Positions 6,953 to 15,178 of a stretch of DNA of 27,239 nt are shown here, in pieces. The translations under genes and the position numbers were made by a program. This DNA comes from Deferribacteres bacterium (lineage in GTDB: Bacteria; Thermosulfidibacterota; Thermosulfidibacteria; Thermosulfidibacterales; Thermosulfidibacteraceae): positions 1 through 27,239 of the forward strand of contig JAADEW010000011.1 in assembly GCA_013153205.1 (NCBI GenBank), read 5' to 3'. Position 1 is the stretch's first letter, and each line of letters opens with the position of its first letter. The notes beneath the pieces were generated by a model that worked only from the letters and a program-made list of their open reading frames with translations, did no database searches and had not been told where the DNA came from.

Positions 6953-8956
6953 ATGAAAAGGTTTAAACTCGTTTCAAATTACAAACCGGCTGGTGACCAG
7001 CCAAAAGCTATAGAGAGACTGGTTGAATGGGTCAACTCCGGGGCGAGATACATGACCCTTGTGGGGGTAACCGGCTCTGGTAAGACCTTCACCCTTGCTA
7101 ATGTTATAGAGAGGGTCAACAGGCCCACCCTCGTGATTTCCCACAACAAAACTCTTGCGGCGCAGTTGTATTCGGAGTTTAAGGAGTTTTTCCCGGAAAA
7201 CGCTGTGGAGTATTTTGTTTCCTATTACGATTATTATCAGCCTGAAGCCTACATCCCCCAGCGGGACATCTACATAGAAAAGGACTGTTCCATAAACGAC
7301 GACATAGACAGGATGCGCCATGCCGCTACAAGTGCCCTTCTTGAAAGGAGGGATGTCATAATTGTTGCGAGCGTTTCCTGCATTTATGGGCTTGGCTCAC
7401 CGGAGGCTTACTACGGAATGGTGCTAACCCTTGACGTTGGTATGGAGATATCAAGGGACGAGGTGATAAAGGGCTTGGTAAAGATACTTTACAAAAGAAA
7501 CGAGATAGATTTCACCAGAGGCACCTTCAGGGTGAGGGGAGATGTGGTGGAGGTCTATCCCAGCCATCTGGAAGATAAGGCTTTGAGAATAGAGTTCTGG
7601 GGAGATGAGGTGGAGAATCTCTCCATAATAGACCCGCTTACAGGTTCGGTTGTTGAGGACGTGGGAAGGTTCACCGTCTATCCTGCAAGCCATTACGTTA
7701 CCCCTGAAGAGAAGATGAAAAGAGCCATTGAGTCAATAAAAAGAGAGCTTGAGGAAAGGGTTGCCGAACTCAAAGCCATGGGTAAAAACCTTGAAGCCCA
7801 GAGGCTCTGGCAGAGAACAATGTTTGACCTGGAAATGATAGAGGAGATAGGCTACTGCAAGGGAATTGAGAATTATTCCCGGCATCTCACGGGGAGGGCT
7901 CCCGGAGAGCCGCCTCCAACGCTTATAGATTACCTGCCTAAGGACGCCCTCATCATAATAGATGAATCTCATGTGACCGTTCCCCAGCTAAGAGGTATGT
8001 ATGAAGGGGATAGGTCAAGAAAGAAGACGCTGGTGGACTACGGGTTCAGGCTTCCTTCCGCTCTGGATAATCGTCCCCTTACCTTTGACGAGTTTGAGGA
8101 GAGGATAAATCAGGTTATCTTCGTCTCCGCTACCCCCGGAGATTACGAGCTTGAGGTGAGCAAGCCCTATGTGGTGGAGCAGATAATAAGGCCCACGGGG
8201 CTTATGGAACCTGAGGTTGTGGTGAAACCGGCGAAGGGGCAGGTGGAGGATGTCTATTTCGAGATTAAAAAGAGGGTGCAGAAGGGAGAGAGGGTTCTCA
8301 TCACCACCCTCACCAAGAGAATGGCGGAGGAGCTCACCGAATACCTGCTGGATTTGGGGGTCAGGGTAGCCTACCTTCATTCTGAGATAAACACCATTGA
8401 GAGAACGAGGATAATAAGGGATTTGCGAAAAGGCGTTTATGATGTGGTTGTGGGGGTAAATCTGTTGAGGGAAGGGCTTGACATACCAGAGGTTTCCCTC
8501 GTTGCCATTCTTGATGCGGACAAGGAAGGTTTTCTGCGTTCGGAAAGAGCCTTGATTCAAACGGCGGGAAGAGCGGCGAGGAATGTGAACGGAACGGTCA
8601 TCTTTTATGCCGATGAGATTACCGGTTCTTTAGAGAGAGCCATATCTGAAATGAGAAGGAGAAGGACTCTTCAGAAGGAGTATAACGAAAAGCACGGGAT
8701 TACTCCCCGTTCCATCAGCAAAGCTATAAAAGAGATTCTGGAGTCCGTCTATGAGAAGGATTACTACACGGTTTCCCTTGAGGATGAGGAGAAAGAGCTC
8801 AAGCCCTCTGAGATAGAACGGAGAATAAAAGAGCTGGAAAAAGAGATGAAGAAGGCGGCTTCAGAGCTTGCTTTTGAAAAAGCCGCTGTGATTAGAGATG
8901 AGATAAAGCTTTTAAAAGAAAGGCTTTCCCGCCTTCTGGAGAGGAGCGCTCCTTAA
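6953..8956 (+). CDS. uvrB: UvrABC excinuclease subunit B
   Basis: 667 residues, the normal length for UvrB, the damage-verification helicase-like subunit of nucleotide excision repair. Walker A GVTGSGKT at 38-45, the damage-probing beta-hairpin YYDYYQPEAYIP, the DESH Walker B box (IIIDESHVTVPQ), SATPGDYE, GVNLLREGLDIPEVSL and QTAGRAARN are all present. The C-terminal UVR motif (ELAFEKAAVIRDEIKLL) binds UvrC. The start is the first ATG after a TATAAT box. It is followed after 51 bases by the BNR-repeat gene and then a terminator, so the two may form one transcript. No oddities were seen. Confidence 0.98.
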   Translation: MKRFKLVSNYKPAGDQPKAIERLVEWVNSGARYMTLVGVTGSGKTFTLANVIERVNRPTLVISHNKTLAAQLYSEFKEFFPENAVEYFVSYYDYYQPEAYIPQRDIYIEKDCSINDDIDRMRHAATSALLERRDVIIVASVSCIYGLGSPEAYYGMVLTLDVGMEISRDEVIKGLVKILYKRNEIDFTRGTFRVRGDVVEVYPSHLEDKALRIEFWGDEVENLSIIDPLTGSVVEDVGRFTVYPASHYVTPEEKMKRAIESIKRELEERVAELKAMGKNLEAQRLWQRTMFDLEMIEEIGYCKGIENYSRHLTGRAPGEPPPTLIDYLPKDALIIIDESHVTVPQLRGMYEGDRSRKKTLVDYGFRLPSALDNRPLTFDEFEERINQVIFVSATPGDYELEVSKPYVVEQIIRPTGLMEPEVVVKPAKGQVEDVYFEIKKRVQKGERVLITTLTKRMAEELTEYLLDLGVRVAYLHSEINTIERTRIIRDLRKGVYDVVVGVNLLREGLDIPEVSLVAILDADKEGFLRSERALIQTAGRAARNVNGTVIFYADEITGSLERAISEMRRRRTLQKEYNEKHGITPRSISKAIKEILESVYEKDYYTVSLEDEEKELKPSEIERRIKELEKEMKKAASELAFEKAAVIRDEIKLLKERLSRLLERSAP

Positions 8957-8994
8957 TATTGGCAAATCCTTTGCTTATCTCTATGGCAAAAAGC

Positions 8995-9002
8995 AGGGAG
9001 GT
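8995..9002 (+). promoter_or_regulatory. Shine-Dalgarno site deciding the start of the BNR-repeat gene
   Basis: AGGGAGGT ends 5 bases before ATG 9008. This favours 9008 over an overlapping in-frame TTG at 9002. Confidence 0.7.
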
Positions 9003-9007
9003 TGGCA

Positions 9008-9844
9008 ATGATGGAGCTCTCTTTACCGGAGAAGAACATTTCCGGAGTTTCCTTGTGCCTTTGCCGTGATGATGTGGTGATAAGCGCTAAAAATGGAAAT
9101 AAAGTGACTCTGTTAAAAAGCAGAGACCTTGAGAACTGGGAAAGGAGCGTGTTTGAAAGGGGGTATAAAGACAGAACCACTCCCGTGGTTTCGCATCTTT
9201 CCGATTCTCTGAGCGTTTTTATGAGCAGAAATTATCAGCCCTATCTGAGGTCACTTGAGACGGATGAGCTTGTGAGCTTAAAGACTCCCTACCTGAAGAA
9301 GGGGGTGGTTTCCGGGCATCCCGTGGCTTTTGAAAACCTTTATCTCGTTCCCGGTTACGGGATACCTTACGGCTGTAAGCTCGTCTCACCCGTCCTTTTT
9401 GAATACGAGGAGGGGCAGTGGTTTTTAAGAAGCTTCATATCCATATCTGAGGACTTTGGAGCCGAGCTCAGGCACACCGTTTTAGCCCTGAAAGGAGGTG
9501 TGCTTTACGCCTTTATAGGAAGCTCTTTCCCCTTTTACCACATCTTCATGGCTAAAAGCTACGACGGCGGTAAAACATGGACCAAGCCCAGGATGACGGG
9601 TATTTCCGGCATGTATCCTGTGGCGGAGGTTTGGGGTAACACGCTTGTTTTGGCCTGCTACAACAGGGATATGAGCAGGATTGAGCTCTTTGCCGAGTCG
9701 GTTGACGGTAAGTGGAGGAAGGTGAAAACCCACAGGGTGGAGGATAGAGTTTTGTCTCTTGATGGGGTGGTGTTTAAAGGGTCCCTGATACTTACGGCGG
9801 CTCTCTCTTCTGGTGAAGCCGTGGTTGTGAGCCTGAACCTGTAA
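9008..9844 (+). CDS. Cytoplasmic BNR/Asp-box beta-propeller-like protein, function unknown
   Basis: 278 residues, no signal peptide or membrane segment. One good Asp-box, SYDGGKTWTKP, and several weaker blade-like repeats (SRDLENWERS near the start, SVDGKWRKV near the end) suggest a sialidase-like or glycosidase-like beta-propeller. The catalytic Arg triad and Tyr/Glu of true sialidases are not evident, so enzymatic activity is not claimed. It lies 51 bases after uvrB and just before a strong terminator. That position suggests co-transcription with uvrB but gives no functional clue. A GH43/GH33-like fold is possible. Confidence 0.72.
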   Translation: MMELSLPEKNISGVSLCLCRDDVVISAKNGNKVTLLKSRDLENWERSVFERGYKDRTTPVVSHLSDSLSVFMSRNYQPYLRSLETDELVSLKTPYLKKGVVSGHPVAFENLYLVPGYGIPYGCKLVSPVLFEYEEGQWFLRSFISISEDFGAELRHTVLALKGGVLYAFIGSSFPFYHIFMAKSYDGGKTWTKPRMTGISGMYPVAEVWGNTLVLACYNRDMSRIELFAESVDGKWRKVKTHRVEDRVLSLDGVVFKGSLILTAALSSGEAVVVSLNL

Positions 9845-9865
9845 GGAAGGTTAAAGAAAGGAGTC

Positions 9866-9901
9866 AGCCGTGAAGGAGCCTAACTCCTTCACGGCTTTTT
9901 T
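9866..9901 (+). terminator. Intrinsic terminator after the uvrB-BNR unit
   Basis: Perfect 13-bp stem AGCCGTGAAGGAG / CTCCTTCACGGCT (9866-9878 and 9884-9896) with a CCTAA loop, followed by six T (9896-9901). On the opposite strand the same hairpin lies just after the cytochrome b stop and is followed by a weaker T-rich tract, so it may serve both directions. Confidence 0.93.
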
Positions 9902-9905
9902 GTTT

Positions 9906-10526
9906 TCAGTGGTGCTCTTCCGGTTCTTCTTCCCAGCCAGTTATCATAGCCTTAAAGTGGGCAAGGGGTGTGTGTCCAAGGGTTGCAAGATAGAAGTGGG
10001 CTATTATGAAAGATGCAAAGAAGAAAAAGAGAAGAACATGTATGGTGTCTATAACCCTTATTCCGCCGAAGAATTCTATTACCTCACGGAATTCATCGGG
10101 ATAAAGGAGCAGAAAACCGGTGAATATCTGCAAAGGCAGTAAAAACAGCATGATGGAGAGATATGCCGTTTTCTGAAGGGGGTTAAACTTGTTTTCAGGG
10201 GTGGGATGGAAGGGATTGGGCTCCCCCACGAAAATCCCATAGCTGTAATACCTTATCTGCCTGATAGCCTGTTTTAGAAGCTCCTCTTTTGTGGGGAAGT
10301 ATATTTTAATCTTTCCGGTGAAGACATAGTATCCAAACCAGAGCAGAAAGTCTAAAGCCACGATTATACCCACTATGTTGTGGGCTTTTACCGCTGTCCT
10401 CAAAGGTATTCCAAAGTGCTCGGAATACCTTATGAACACCCCGGTTATAACCAGCAGGGTTATGCACGCCGCATGAATCCAGTGCCATATCCTTACGGGA
10501 AGTGGGTGCAGGTATATCCTCTTCAT
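9906..10526 (-). CDS. Diheme cytochrome b561-type membrane subunit (HydC/FdnI/PhsC-like)
   Basis: 206 residues with four membrane segments. Likely heme b ligands: H15/H18 in VRIWHWIHA, H49 in KAHNIVG, and H163 (IDTIHVL) and H177 (FIIAHFY). This is the pattern of the b-type subunits of formate dehydrogenase, Ni-Fe hydrogenase and thiosulfate reductase, which exchange electrons between quinones and periplasmic partners. NPFHPTPENKFNPLQK is a loop typical of this group. The C-terminus is acidic, ending EEEPEEHH. The frame overlaps the multiheme cytochrome c gene by ATGA (10523-10526), strong evidence of translational coupling and a complex. No catalytic molybdoenzyme or hydrogenase is adjacent. 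Confidence 0.9.
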   Translation of the reverse strand: MKRIYLHPLPVRIWHWIHAACITLLVITGVFIRYSEHFGIPLRTAVKAHNIVGIIVALDFLLWFGYYVFTGKIKIYFPTKEELLKQAIRQIRYYSYGIFVGEPNPFHPTPENKFNPLQKTAYLSIMLFLLPLQIFTGFLLLYPDEFREVIEFFGGIRVIDTIHVLLFFFFASFIIAHFYLATLGHTPLAHFKAMITGWEEEPEEHH

Positions 10527-11626
10527 TTTTTCCTCCTTCTCAAAGGTATTGTAAGGAGCCTGACGGTTAAATGGCCGCCTGCAAATCCTATTCCTCCAAG
10601 GACTATAAGAACACCTATAATATCCAGCAGTTTTATTCTTGTTGCGTCAATCAGGTAGAATCTTATGGGATACAGGGATGAGAGCACCTCTTTGTTGAGG
10701 GGATAGTTTTCAGCCTCTCCGTCGGCTTTGGTGAGGGTTAAGAAGAGGTTGGAGAGTATGGGAGATTTGACAGAATGACACTGGGTGCAGTCCTTTATGG
10801 CGTCTTTCGTTATGGCGTGGACCGAGGGGTCCATGTCAGCCACAATCTCTCCCGTAATGGAAGCTTTGATGCCCTTGGCTTTAAGGGTTTTGGTTATAAA
10901 GTAAAGCTCCTTGGAGTCTATCTTGCCGTTTCCGTTTTTATCCACAGCCTGAAGGAAGTTGTCAAAATCAACTGACAGCGCTTTGACCACCTCTTCTCCC
11001 GGTATCACCTGCTCTTTGAAGATGTTGTAGAACAAAAGTCTTGTCAGCTTGGGAGAGTTTTTCGCATGACACACTGAGCAGTCGGTGTATTTGTAGTGAA
11101 TCCTTTTGGCGGAAGGAAGCCAGTCGTGGTATTCATCCGGGTCGTGGCAGTTGAGGCAGACTCCAGCGCTTCTCTGAGCGGCGGTCTCTCCAGCCATGTA
11201 TTTCACATAGTGGTAGTTATTGTGGCAGGTGGCACAGGTGGGAGCCTCATCATCGCCCTCTTTTCTCGCCTGACCGTGCACGCTTTGCTCGTAGGCTTCC
11301 TGCTCGTCCTCGTGACAGCTGGAGCAGTCAACGGGTTTGGTGGGAGCGGGATGCGGCACATCGTTGTCGTAGTTGAGTTCGGTTATGTCCGCATGGCAGT
11401 CTGTGCATGCTACATCGTTCTGTCCGTGAACGGATTGGGCGAACCTCTTTCCGTCAACGTAAAGGGATACAGTCTTTCCTCCCGGTAGCTCTTTAACAAA
11501 ATCCGGGTCGCCATGACATTCCAGACACTCTTCATTATCAATGGCGTAGGAGACCGTCCCTAAAGCTACGAAAGGAAGAGCGACCATGAGGATAAAAAGA
11601 AAGCGGAACAACCAATTTCCTTTCAT
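10523..11626 (-). CDS. Membrane-anchored heptaheme cytochrome c with an EF-hand
   Basis: 367 residues. A signal peptide (residues 1-28) is followed by seven CxxCH heme-binding motifs, at residues 34, 74, 101, 131, 157, 183 and 280. Between hemes 6 and 7 is a textbook EF-hand loop, D229-K-N-G-N-G-K-I-D-S-K-E240, with Ca ligands at positions 1, 3, 5, 9 and 12. A C-terminal membrane helix (about 334-357) and a basic tail anchor it, so the hemes face the periplasm. Extra His (e.g. SVHGQ twice, HYHY-like NNYHY, KRIHYKY) are candidate distal ligands. Together with the coupled cytochrome b it resembles an inner-membrane quinol/cytochrome c oxidoreductase such as Geobacter CbcL, but split in two genes. 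Start: GGGAGG is 7 bases before ATG 11626; the 17-codon-longer frame lacks a good site. Confidence 0.93.
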   Translation of the reverse strand: MKGNWLFRFLFILMVALPFVALGTVSYAIDNEECLECHGDPDFVKELPGGKTVSLYVDGKRFAQSVHGQNDVACTDCHADITELNYDNDVPHPAPTKPVDCSSCHEDEQEAYEQSVHGQARKEGDDEAPTCATCHNNYHYVKYMAGETAAQRSAGVCLNCHDPDEYHDWLPSAKRIHYKYTDCSVCHAKNSPKLTRLLFYNIFKEQVIPGEEVVKALSVDFDNFLQAVDKNGNGKIDSKELYFITKTLKAKGIKASITGEIVADMDPSVHAITKDAIKDCTQCHSVKSPILSNLFLTLTKADGEAENYPLNKEVLSSLYPIRFYLIDATRIKLLDIIGVLIVLGGIGFAGGHLTVRLLTIPLRRRKK

Positions 11627-11656
11627 TATCAAGCCTCCCTGAAAACAGATTTGCAT

Positions 11657-11669
11657 AACTTGTGAAGTT
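11657..11669. promoter_or_regulatory. Small perfect dyad near the predicted cytochrome promoter
   Basis: AACTT-GTG-AAGTT, a 13-base palindrome just downstream of the predicted -10 on the minus strand. It might be an operator for the cytochrome pair. Confidence 0.3.
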
Positions 11670-11696
11670 GATAACACAGTGAAAAATACGGGTCAA
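11668..11696 (-). promoter_or_regulatory. Putative promoter for the cytochrome pair
   Basis: On the minus strand, TTGACC (11691-11696, overlapping the last codons of pyrE) is followed after 17 bases by TATCAA (11668-11673). Spacing and the -35 fit a housekeeping-type promoter; the -10 is imperfect. Confidence 0.35.
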
Positions 11697-12274
11697 GCTC
11701 TATCTTTTAAAAGTTTGAACAGCTCTGTTCTGGTTGTGATGGATATAACAGGGATGCCCTCTTTTTCTATCTCTTCTCTTCCGCCTTCCTCCCTGTCAAC
11801 GAGGGCTATAACCCCTTTAACCACAAGGCCGTGTTCTTTCGCCGCTCTTATTGCTTTCAGGGTTGATGCTCCCGTGGTAATCACGTCTTCAAGTATTATC
11901 ACCTTTTCCCCTTCCGAGACATCTCCTTCAATCAGCTTTGCGGTTCCGTGTTTTTTCGCCTCTTTTCTCACAACAAAGGCTTTTATGGGCCTGTTGTTGA
12001 TAAAGCTCGTATAAGAGAGGGCATAAGCCATGGGGTCTGCACCAAGGGTAAGTCCCCCTGCCGCCGTGATTTCTTCATCTTTCACAAGTTCAAAGAAGAG
12101 GTTCCCTATGAGGTATAGGCCTTCAGGGCTCATGGTGACGGGTTTGCAGTTTATGTAGTATTGGCTCACTTTACCGGAGGAAAGCTTGAATATAGGCTCT
12201 TCCGAATACATGAAGGATTTTTCCAGAAGAAGCTGGACGAGCCTCTCCTTCAGTTTTCCCGCATCTTTTTCCAT
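11693..12274 (-). CDS. pyrE: Orotate phosphoribosyltransferase
   Basis: Converts orotate and PRPP to orotidine 5'-phosphate in pyrimidine synthesis. 193 residues, normal for the shorter bacterial type. FKLSSGKVSQYYINCK (29-44) is the orotate-binding region, RKEAKKHG (103-110) contains the catalytic lysines, and VIILEDVITTGAST (125-138) is the PRPP loop. The start ATG at 12274 has GGAGGA a few bases upstream. No other pyr gene is nearby; the cytochrome pair follows after 66 bases and seems to have its own promoter. Divergent from the YihY-type gene. Confidence 0.96.
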   Translation of the reverse strand: MEKDAGKLKERLVQLLLEKSFMYSEEPIFKLSSGKVSQYYINCKPVTMSPEGLYLIGNLFFELVKDEEITAAGGLTLGADPMAYALSYTSFINNRPIKAFVVRKEAKKHGTAKLIEGDVSEGEKVIILEDVITTGASTLKAIRAAKEHGLVVKGVIALVDREEGGREEIEKEGIPVISITTRTELFKLLKDRA

Positions 12275-12292
12275 TGGAAATCCTCCAGCGAG

Positions 12293-12321
12293 TTGATGGG
12301 CTAAAGTTTAGCTGTTAATAA
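12293..12321 (+). promoter_or_regulatory. Putative promoter for the YihY-cobB-metalloprotease unit
   Basis: TTGATG (12293-12298), 17-base spacer, TAATAA (12316-12321). The resulting leader would be very short (8 bases from the -10 to the ATG), consistent with leaderless or near-leaderless initiation, as no Shine-Dalgarno precedes the ATG. Confidence 0.3.
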
Positions 12322-12329
12322 TCAAATCC

Positions 12330-13463
12330 ATGAGGGTTGTAAAGAACAGGGTGTTCATCTTTCTCAGGTGCCTGAAGAAAAAGATATCCGAGGACAGGGT
12401 TCTCGTTGAGGCGTCGGCTCTTACCTATGTTACTGTTTTGTCTTTTGTTCCTCTTTTTGCCGTTATCTTTTCCCTGTTCAGCGCCTTTATAACCAAGGGA
12501 GAGATAGACCAGAAGCTTCTGTCTTATCTCGACAGGTTCTTTCTGCCTGAATCGGCTCAGGCGATAGTGCTTTACCTTAAGGAGTTTTCGGCAAAGGCTA
12601 AGACCCTGAGCATCACCGGTTCGATAATACTTATCTCCATTGCACTTGTTCTGTTTGAAGCCGCTGAAGGGACGCTGAACAGAATCTGGAAGGTCAAAAA
12701 GGGCAGGAGCTTCCTCAATAAGCTTTTCGTTTTCACCAACTTTATCTTCTGGATACCTCTTCTTCTGGGGCTTGCCATCTATTTTTCCTTCAAGTTTTCG
12801 CGGTTTCAGGCTCTGGGAGGATTGGTGGTCTCTTTCGTTCTGGTCTTTTTCGGGTTTTTTATTCTCAACTTTATAATTCCCCACAGGAAGGTGGAGATTA
12901 AAGCGGCGGTTCTGGGAGCTTTTGTCTCCTCTGTGCTCTGGATATTCTTGAAGCACTTTTTTGACATATACGTTAATTATGCCCTTTCTCTCAGGACCAT
13001 GAGAAGCATATACGGTTCGCTTTTCATAATTCCGGTCTTTCTCGTGTGGGTCTTCTTTTCCTGGGTTGTTGCTCTGGTGGGAGCGGTGGTGGCTTTTATA
13101 TATCAGTTCGGCTGTGAGGACGATGGAAGTTCCTCTTTAGCATGTGAGCTGTGGAGTCTTTTTGAGGTCCTCTGCCTATTTGATACTGCTTTTGAGGAAG
13201 GCAGGCGTTTGAGGCTTGAGGATATATCAAAAAGGCTTAATCTCAATGTGGAGAAGGTGTGGGAGATACTTGAGTTTTTAAGGGAGAAAGGGCTTGTGGT
13301 GTTCAGTGAGGAGGGGTTTTTCGTGCTGGCAAGGGATTTGGCTCAACTCAGGGTCAGGGATGTTTTTGACGGCTGTGCTTTCGGAGACAGTGGAGCTTTC
13401 AGGGTGTTCCTGGAAGACTTCGGAGAAATCTCTTTAAAGGATTTTGTTTATGGGAAGCGCTAA
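12330..13463 (+). CDS. YihY/UPF0761 family membrane protein with C-terminal helix-turn-helix-like domain
   Basis: 377 residues. Residues about 1-265 have six hydrophobic segments with the YihY landmarks ALTYVTVLSFVPLFAV, AAEGTLNRIWKV, FIIPHRKVEIKAAVLGA and the SIYGSLFIIPVFLVWVF stretch. This family was once called ribonuclease BN, but that activity belongs to another protein; its real role is unclear. Residues about 275-345 (ALxxLF-like ACELWSLFEVL, then LEDISKRLNLNVEKVWEILEFLREKGLV) look like a winged-helix domain, known as a C-terminal extension in longer members. No Shine-Dalgarno is obvious. The 3' end overlaps cobB by 14 bases. Confidence 0.88.
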   Translation: MRVVKNRVFIFLRCLKKKISEDRVLVEASALTYVTVLSFVPLFAVIFSLFSAFITKGEIDQKLLSYLDRFFLPESAQAIVLYLKEFSAKAKTLSITGSIILISIALVLFEAAEGTLNRIWKVKKGRSFLNKLFVFTNFIFWIPLLLGLAIYFSFKFSRFQALGGLVVSFVLVFFGFFILNFIIPHRKVEIKAAVLGAFVSSVLWIFLKHFFDIYVNYALSLRTMRSIYGSLFIIPVFLVWVFFSWVVALVGAVVAFIYQFGCEDDGSSSLACELWSLFEVLCLFDTAFEEGRRLRLEDISKRLNLNVEKVWEILEFLREKGLVVFSEEGFFVLARDLAQLRVRDVFDGCAFGDSGAFRVFLEDFGEISLKDFVYGKR

Positions 13464-14766
13464 AGCCATACTGATAGCGGGTGTATCCAGCGGCTGTGGA
13501 AAGACTACTGTAAGCTCTGCGGTGGTTTACGCTCTTAAAAGAGCCGGTTTTTCCGTTCAGCCTTTTAAAGTGGGTCCTGACTACATAGACCCCGCTCACC
13601 TTTCCCACCTTGCGGGAAGAGCCTGCAGGAGCCTTGACGTGTGGATGATGGGTGAGGAGGGCGTGAGGGAAAACTTCATGAGGGGAATGGAGGGAGCGGA
13701 TATCGGTGTGGTTGAGGGGGTGGGGGGGATTTACGATGGGCTCTCCACCACGGAGATTGCTTCCACCGCTCAGGTGGCGAAAATCCTTGGTATTCCGGTG
13801 GTTCTCGTGATTGATGTATGGGGTATATCGAGGACTGCCGCTGCCATAGTTAAGGGTATAGCTGAGTTTGACGATGTTGATGTGAGGGGAGTGATACTCA
13901 ACTTCGTGGGAAGCGAAAGGCATTACCGGATGGTTAAAGAGAGCATAGGGGAAGTTCTGCCTCACATAAGGGTTCTGGGGAGAATAAAGAGAAGCAAAAA
14001 GGGGTTTGTGCCGGAAAGACACCTCGGTATAAGACAGGCTTCCGAGATAGATTGGAGAAAGAGAAAAGAGGCTCTTTCCGAAATTGCGGGGCAGATAGAT
14101 TTGGAGGGGCTGATTGAGCTTGCGGGAGAGGTTGCCTTAAAGCCACGGGGAAGAAGCTTTTCGCCTGTTTTTGACGTTAAGGTTGCGGTGGCGCAGGATG
14201 TGGCTTTCTCATTTTTCTATCGGGAGAGTATGGAAGCACTTGAGGAACTGGGGGCGGAGGTTTATCTCTTTTCTCCTGTTGCAGGTGAGGGAATACCACC
14301 TGAGTGTGATGCTCTCGTTCTTCCCGGTGGATATCCGGAGCTTTTTGCCGACGAAATTATGGAGAACAGGAGGCTGAAAGAGGATATAAAGAATTTCGTT
14401 TCTTCCGGTATGCCCGTTTACGCTGAATGTGGAGGGCTTCTGCTTCTGGGTATGTATGAGATACTGCCCTTTTCAATAGACTTTAAAGACAGGCCCTTTC
14501 TCGGTTATGCCGAGGGGAAAGCCCTCTCTTCCCATCCGTTTCTTGCTGAAGGGGAGAGGGTGAGGGGCCACATGTTCCACTATTCCCGCGTGATTGAAAG
14601 GAAAAGTATAACCAGAGGATATCTCGTAAAAGTCCCCTCTAAAGAGCTTGAGTTTGAAGAGGGTTTTGTGGCAAACAACCTTTTTGCCACCTACCTTCAC
14701 ACCAACTTTGCTTTTTCAAAAAATTTGGTTTATGGATTTATGAAGAAGGCCCATGAATGTTCGTGA
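13450..14766 (+). CDS. cobB/cbiA: Cobyrinate a,c-diamide synthase
   Basis: 438 residues. An ATP-dependent, glutamine-using amidase that amidates carboxylates a and c of (hydrogeno)cobyrinate in cobalamin synthesis. The N-terminal dethiobiotin-synthetase-like domain has P-loop GVSSGCGKTT (11-20) and KVGPDYIDPAHL plus RACRSLDVW. The C-terminal class I glutamine amidotransferase domain has LPGGYPEL, AECGGLLLLG with nucleophile C327, and TYLHTNF with the catalytic His. An in-frame TTG lies two codons upstream; ATG 13450 with AAAGGA 9 bases before it is preferred. No other cobalamin gene is in view. The homologous Ni-sirohydrochlorin a,c-diamide synthase (CfbB) is an alternative, but is expected mainly in methanogens. 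Confidence 0.93.
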   Translation: MGSAKAILIAGVSSGCGKTTVSSAVVYALKRAGFSVQPFKVGPDYIDPAHLSHLAGRACRSLDVWMMGEEGVRENFMRGMEGADIGVVEGVGGIYDGLSTTEIASTAQVAKILGIPVVLVIDVWGISRTAAAIVKGIAEFDDVDVRGVILNFVGSERHYRMVKESIGEVLPHIRVLGRIKRSKKGFVPERHLGIRQASEIDWRKRKEALSEIAGQIDLEGLIELAGEVALKPRGRSFSPVFDVKVAVAQDVAFSFFYRESMEALEELGAEVYLFSPVAGEGIPPECDALVLPGGYPELFADEIMENRRLKEDIKNFVSSGMPVYAECGGLLLLGMYEILPFSIDFKDRPFLGYAEGKALSSHPFLAEGERVRGHMFHYSRVIERKSITRGYLVKVPSKELEFEEGFVANNLFATYLHTNFAFSKNLVYGFMKKAHECS

Positions 14767-15178
14767 TGCTCTGGGAAAGAGGCTTTTTGATTTTTATAGG
14801 AACCCTCAGGTGAACAGGCAGATTCAGGAGCTTAAGTCTGTTGACCAGAAGGTCAGACAGCACGAAATGGCTCATAAGGTTGCCGGTGGCCAGTATGCCG
14901 GTGCCGTTCACTTTGAATATATCAAGGGTCCCGATGGAAAGCTCTATGCTGTGGCTGGGGAGGTGGACATAGATGTGTCGGATGCTCCCACTCCGGAGGA
15001 GACCATCAGAAAGATGGAGCAGGTGAAAAGAGCCGCTCTTGCTCCTTTGAATCCGTCTTCTCAGGACAAAAAAGTGGCGGCTATTGCCGAGGCCAAGAAG
15101 CAGAGGGCGGAACAGGAACTGCAGCAGCAAGAGGGACGAAAAAGGGGGGACTCCATAAAAATAGACCTTCTGGTTTAG
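14753..15178 (+). CDS. SprA-related putative zinc metalloprotease, small form
   Basis: 141 residues. DQKVRQHEMAHKVAGGQYAG contains an HExxH motif (H37-E38-M-A-H41), and GPDGKLYAVAGEVDIDV plus PEETIRKMEQVKRAALAP follow in the order seen in the SprA-related family (PF12118), bacterial proteins of unknown role annotated as putative metalloproteases. Most members carry a longer, low-complexity N-terminus; here it is only about 30 residues. The C-terminal third is a Gln/Lys/Arg-rich helix. No signal peptide. It overlaps the cobB end by 14 bases and has AGAAGG just upstream. A third metal ligand beyond the HExxH is not certain. Confidence 0.8.
   Translation: MNVRDALGKRLFDFYRNPQVNRQIQELKSVDQKVRQHEMAHKVAGGQYAGAVHFEYIKGPDGKLYAVAGEVDIDVSDAPTPEETIRKMEQVKRAALAPLNPSSQDKKVAAIAEAKKQRAEQELQQQEGRKRGDSIKIDLLV

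Noticed and set aside
9008..9844. Calling the BNR-repeat protein a sialidase
   Set aside because: Only one strong Asp-box is seen and the sialidase catalytic Arg triad is not evident.
12315..12956. Minus-strand open frame of 213 codons opposite the YihY-type gene
   Set aside because: Low-complexity, highly charged product, antisense to clear membrane-protein codons; no Shine-Dalgarno.
13399..14022. Minus-strand open frame of 207 codons opposite cobB
   Set aside because: Antisense to the conserved cobB N-terminus; composition rich in His, Pro and Ser is typical of a shadow frame.
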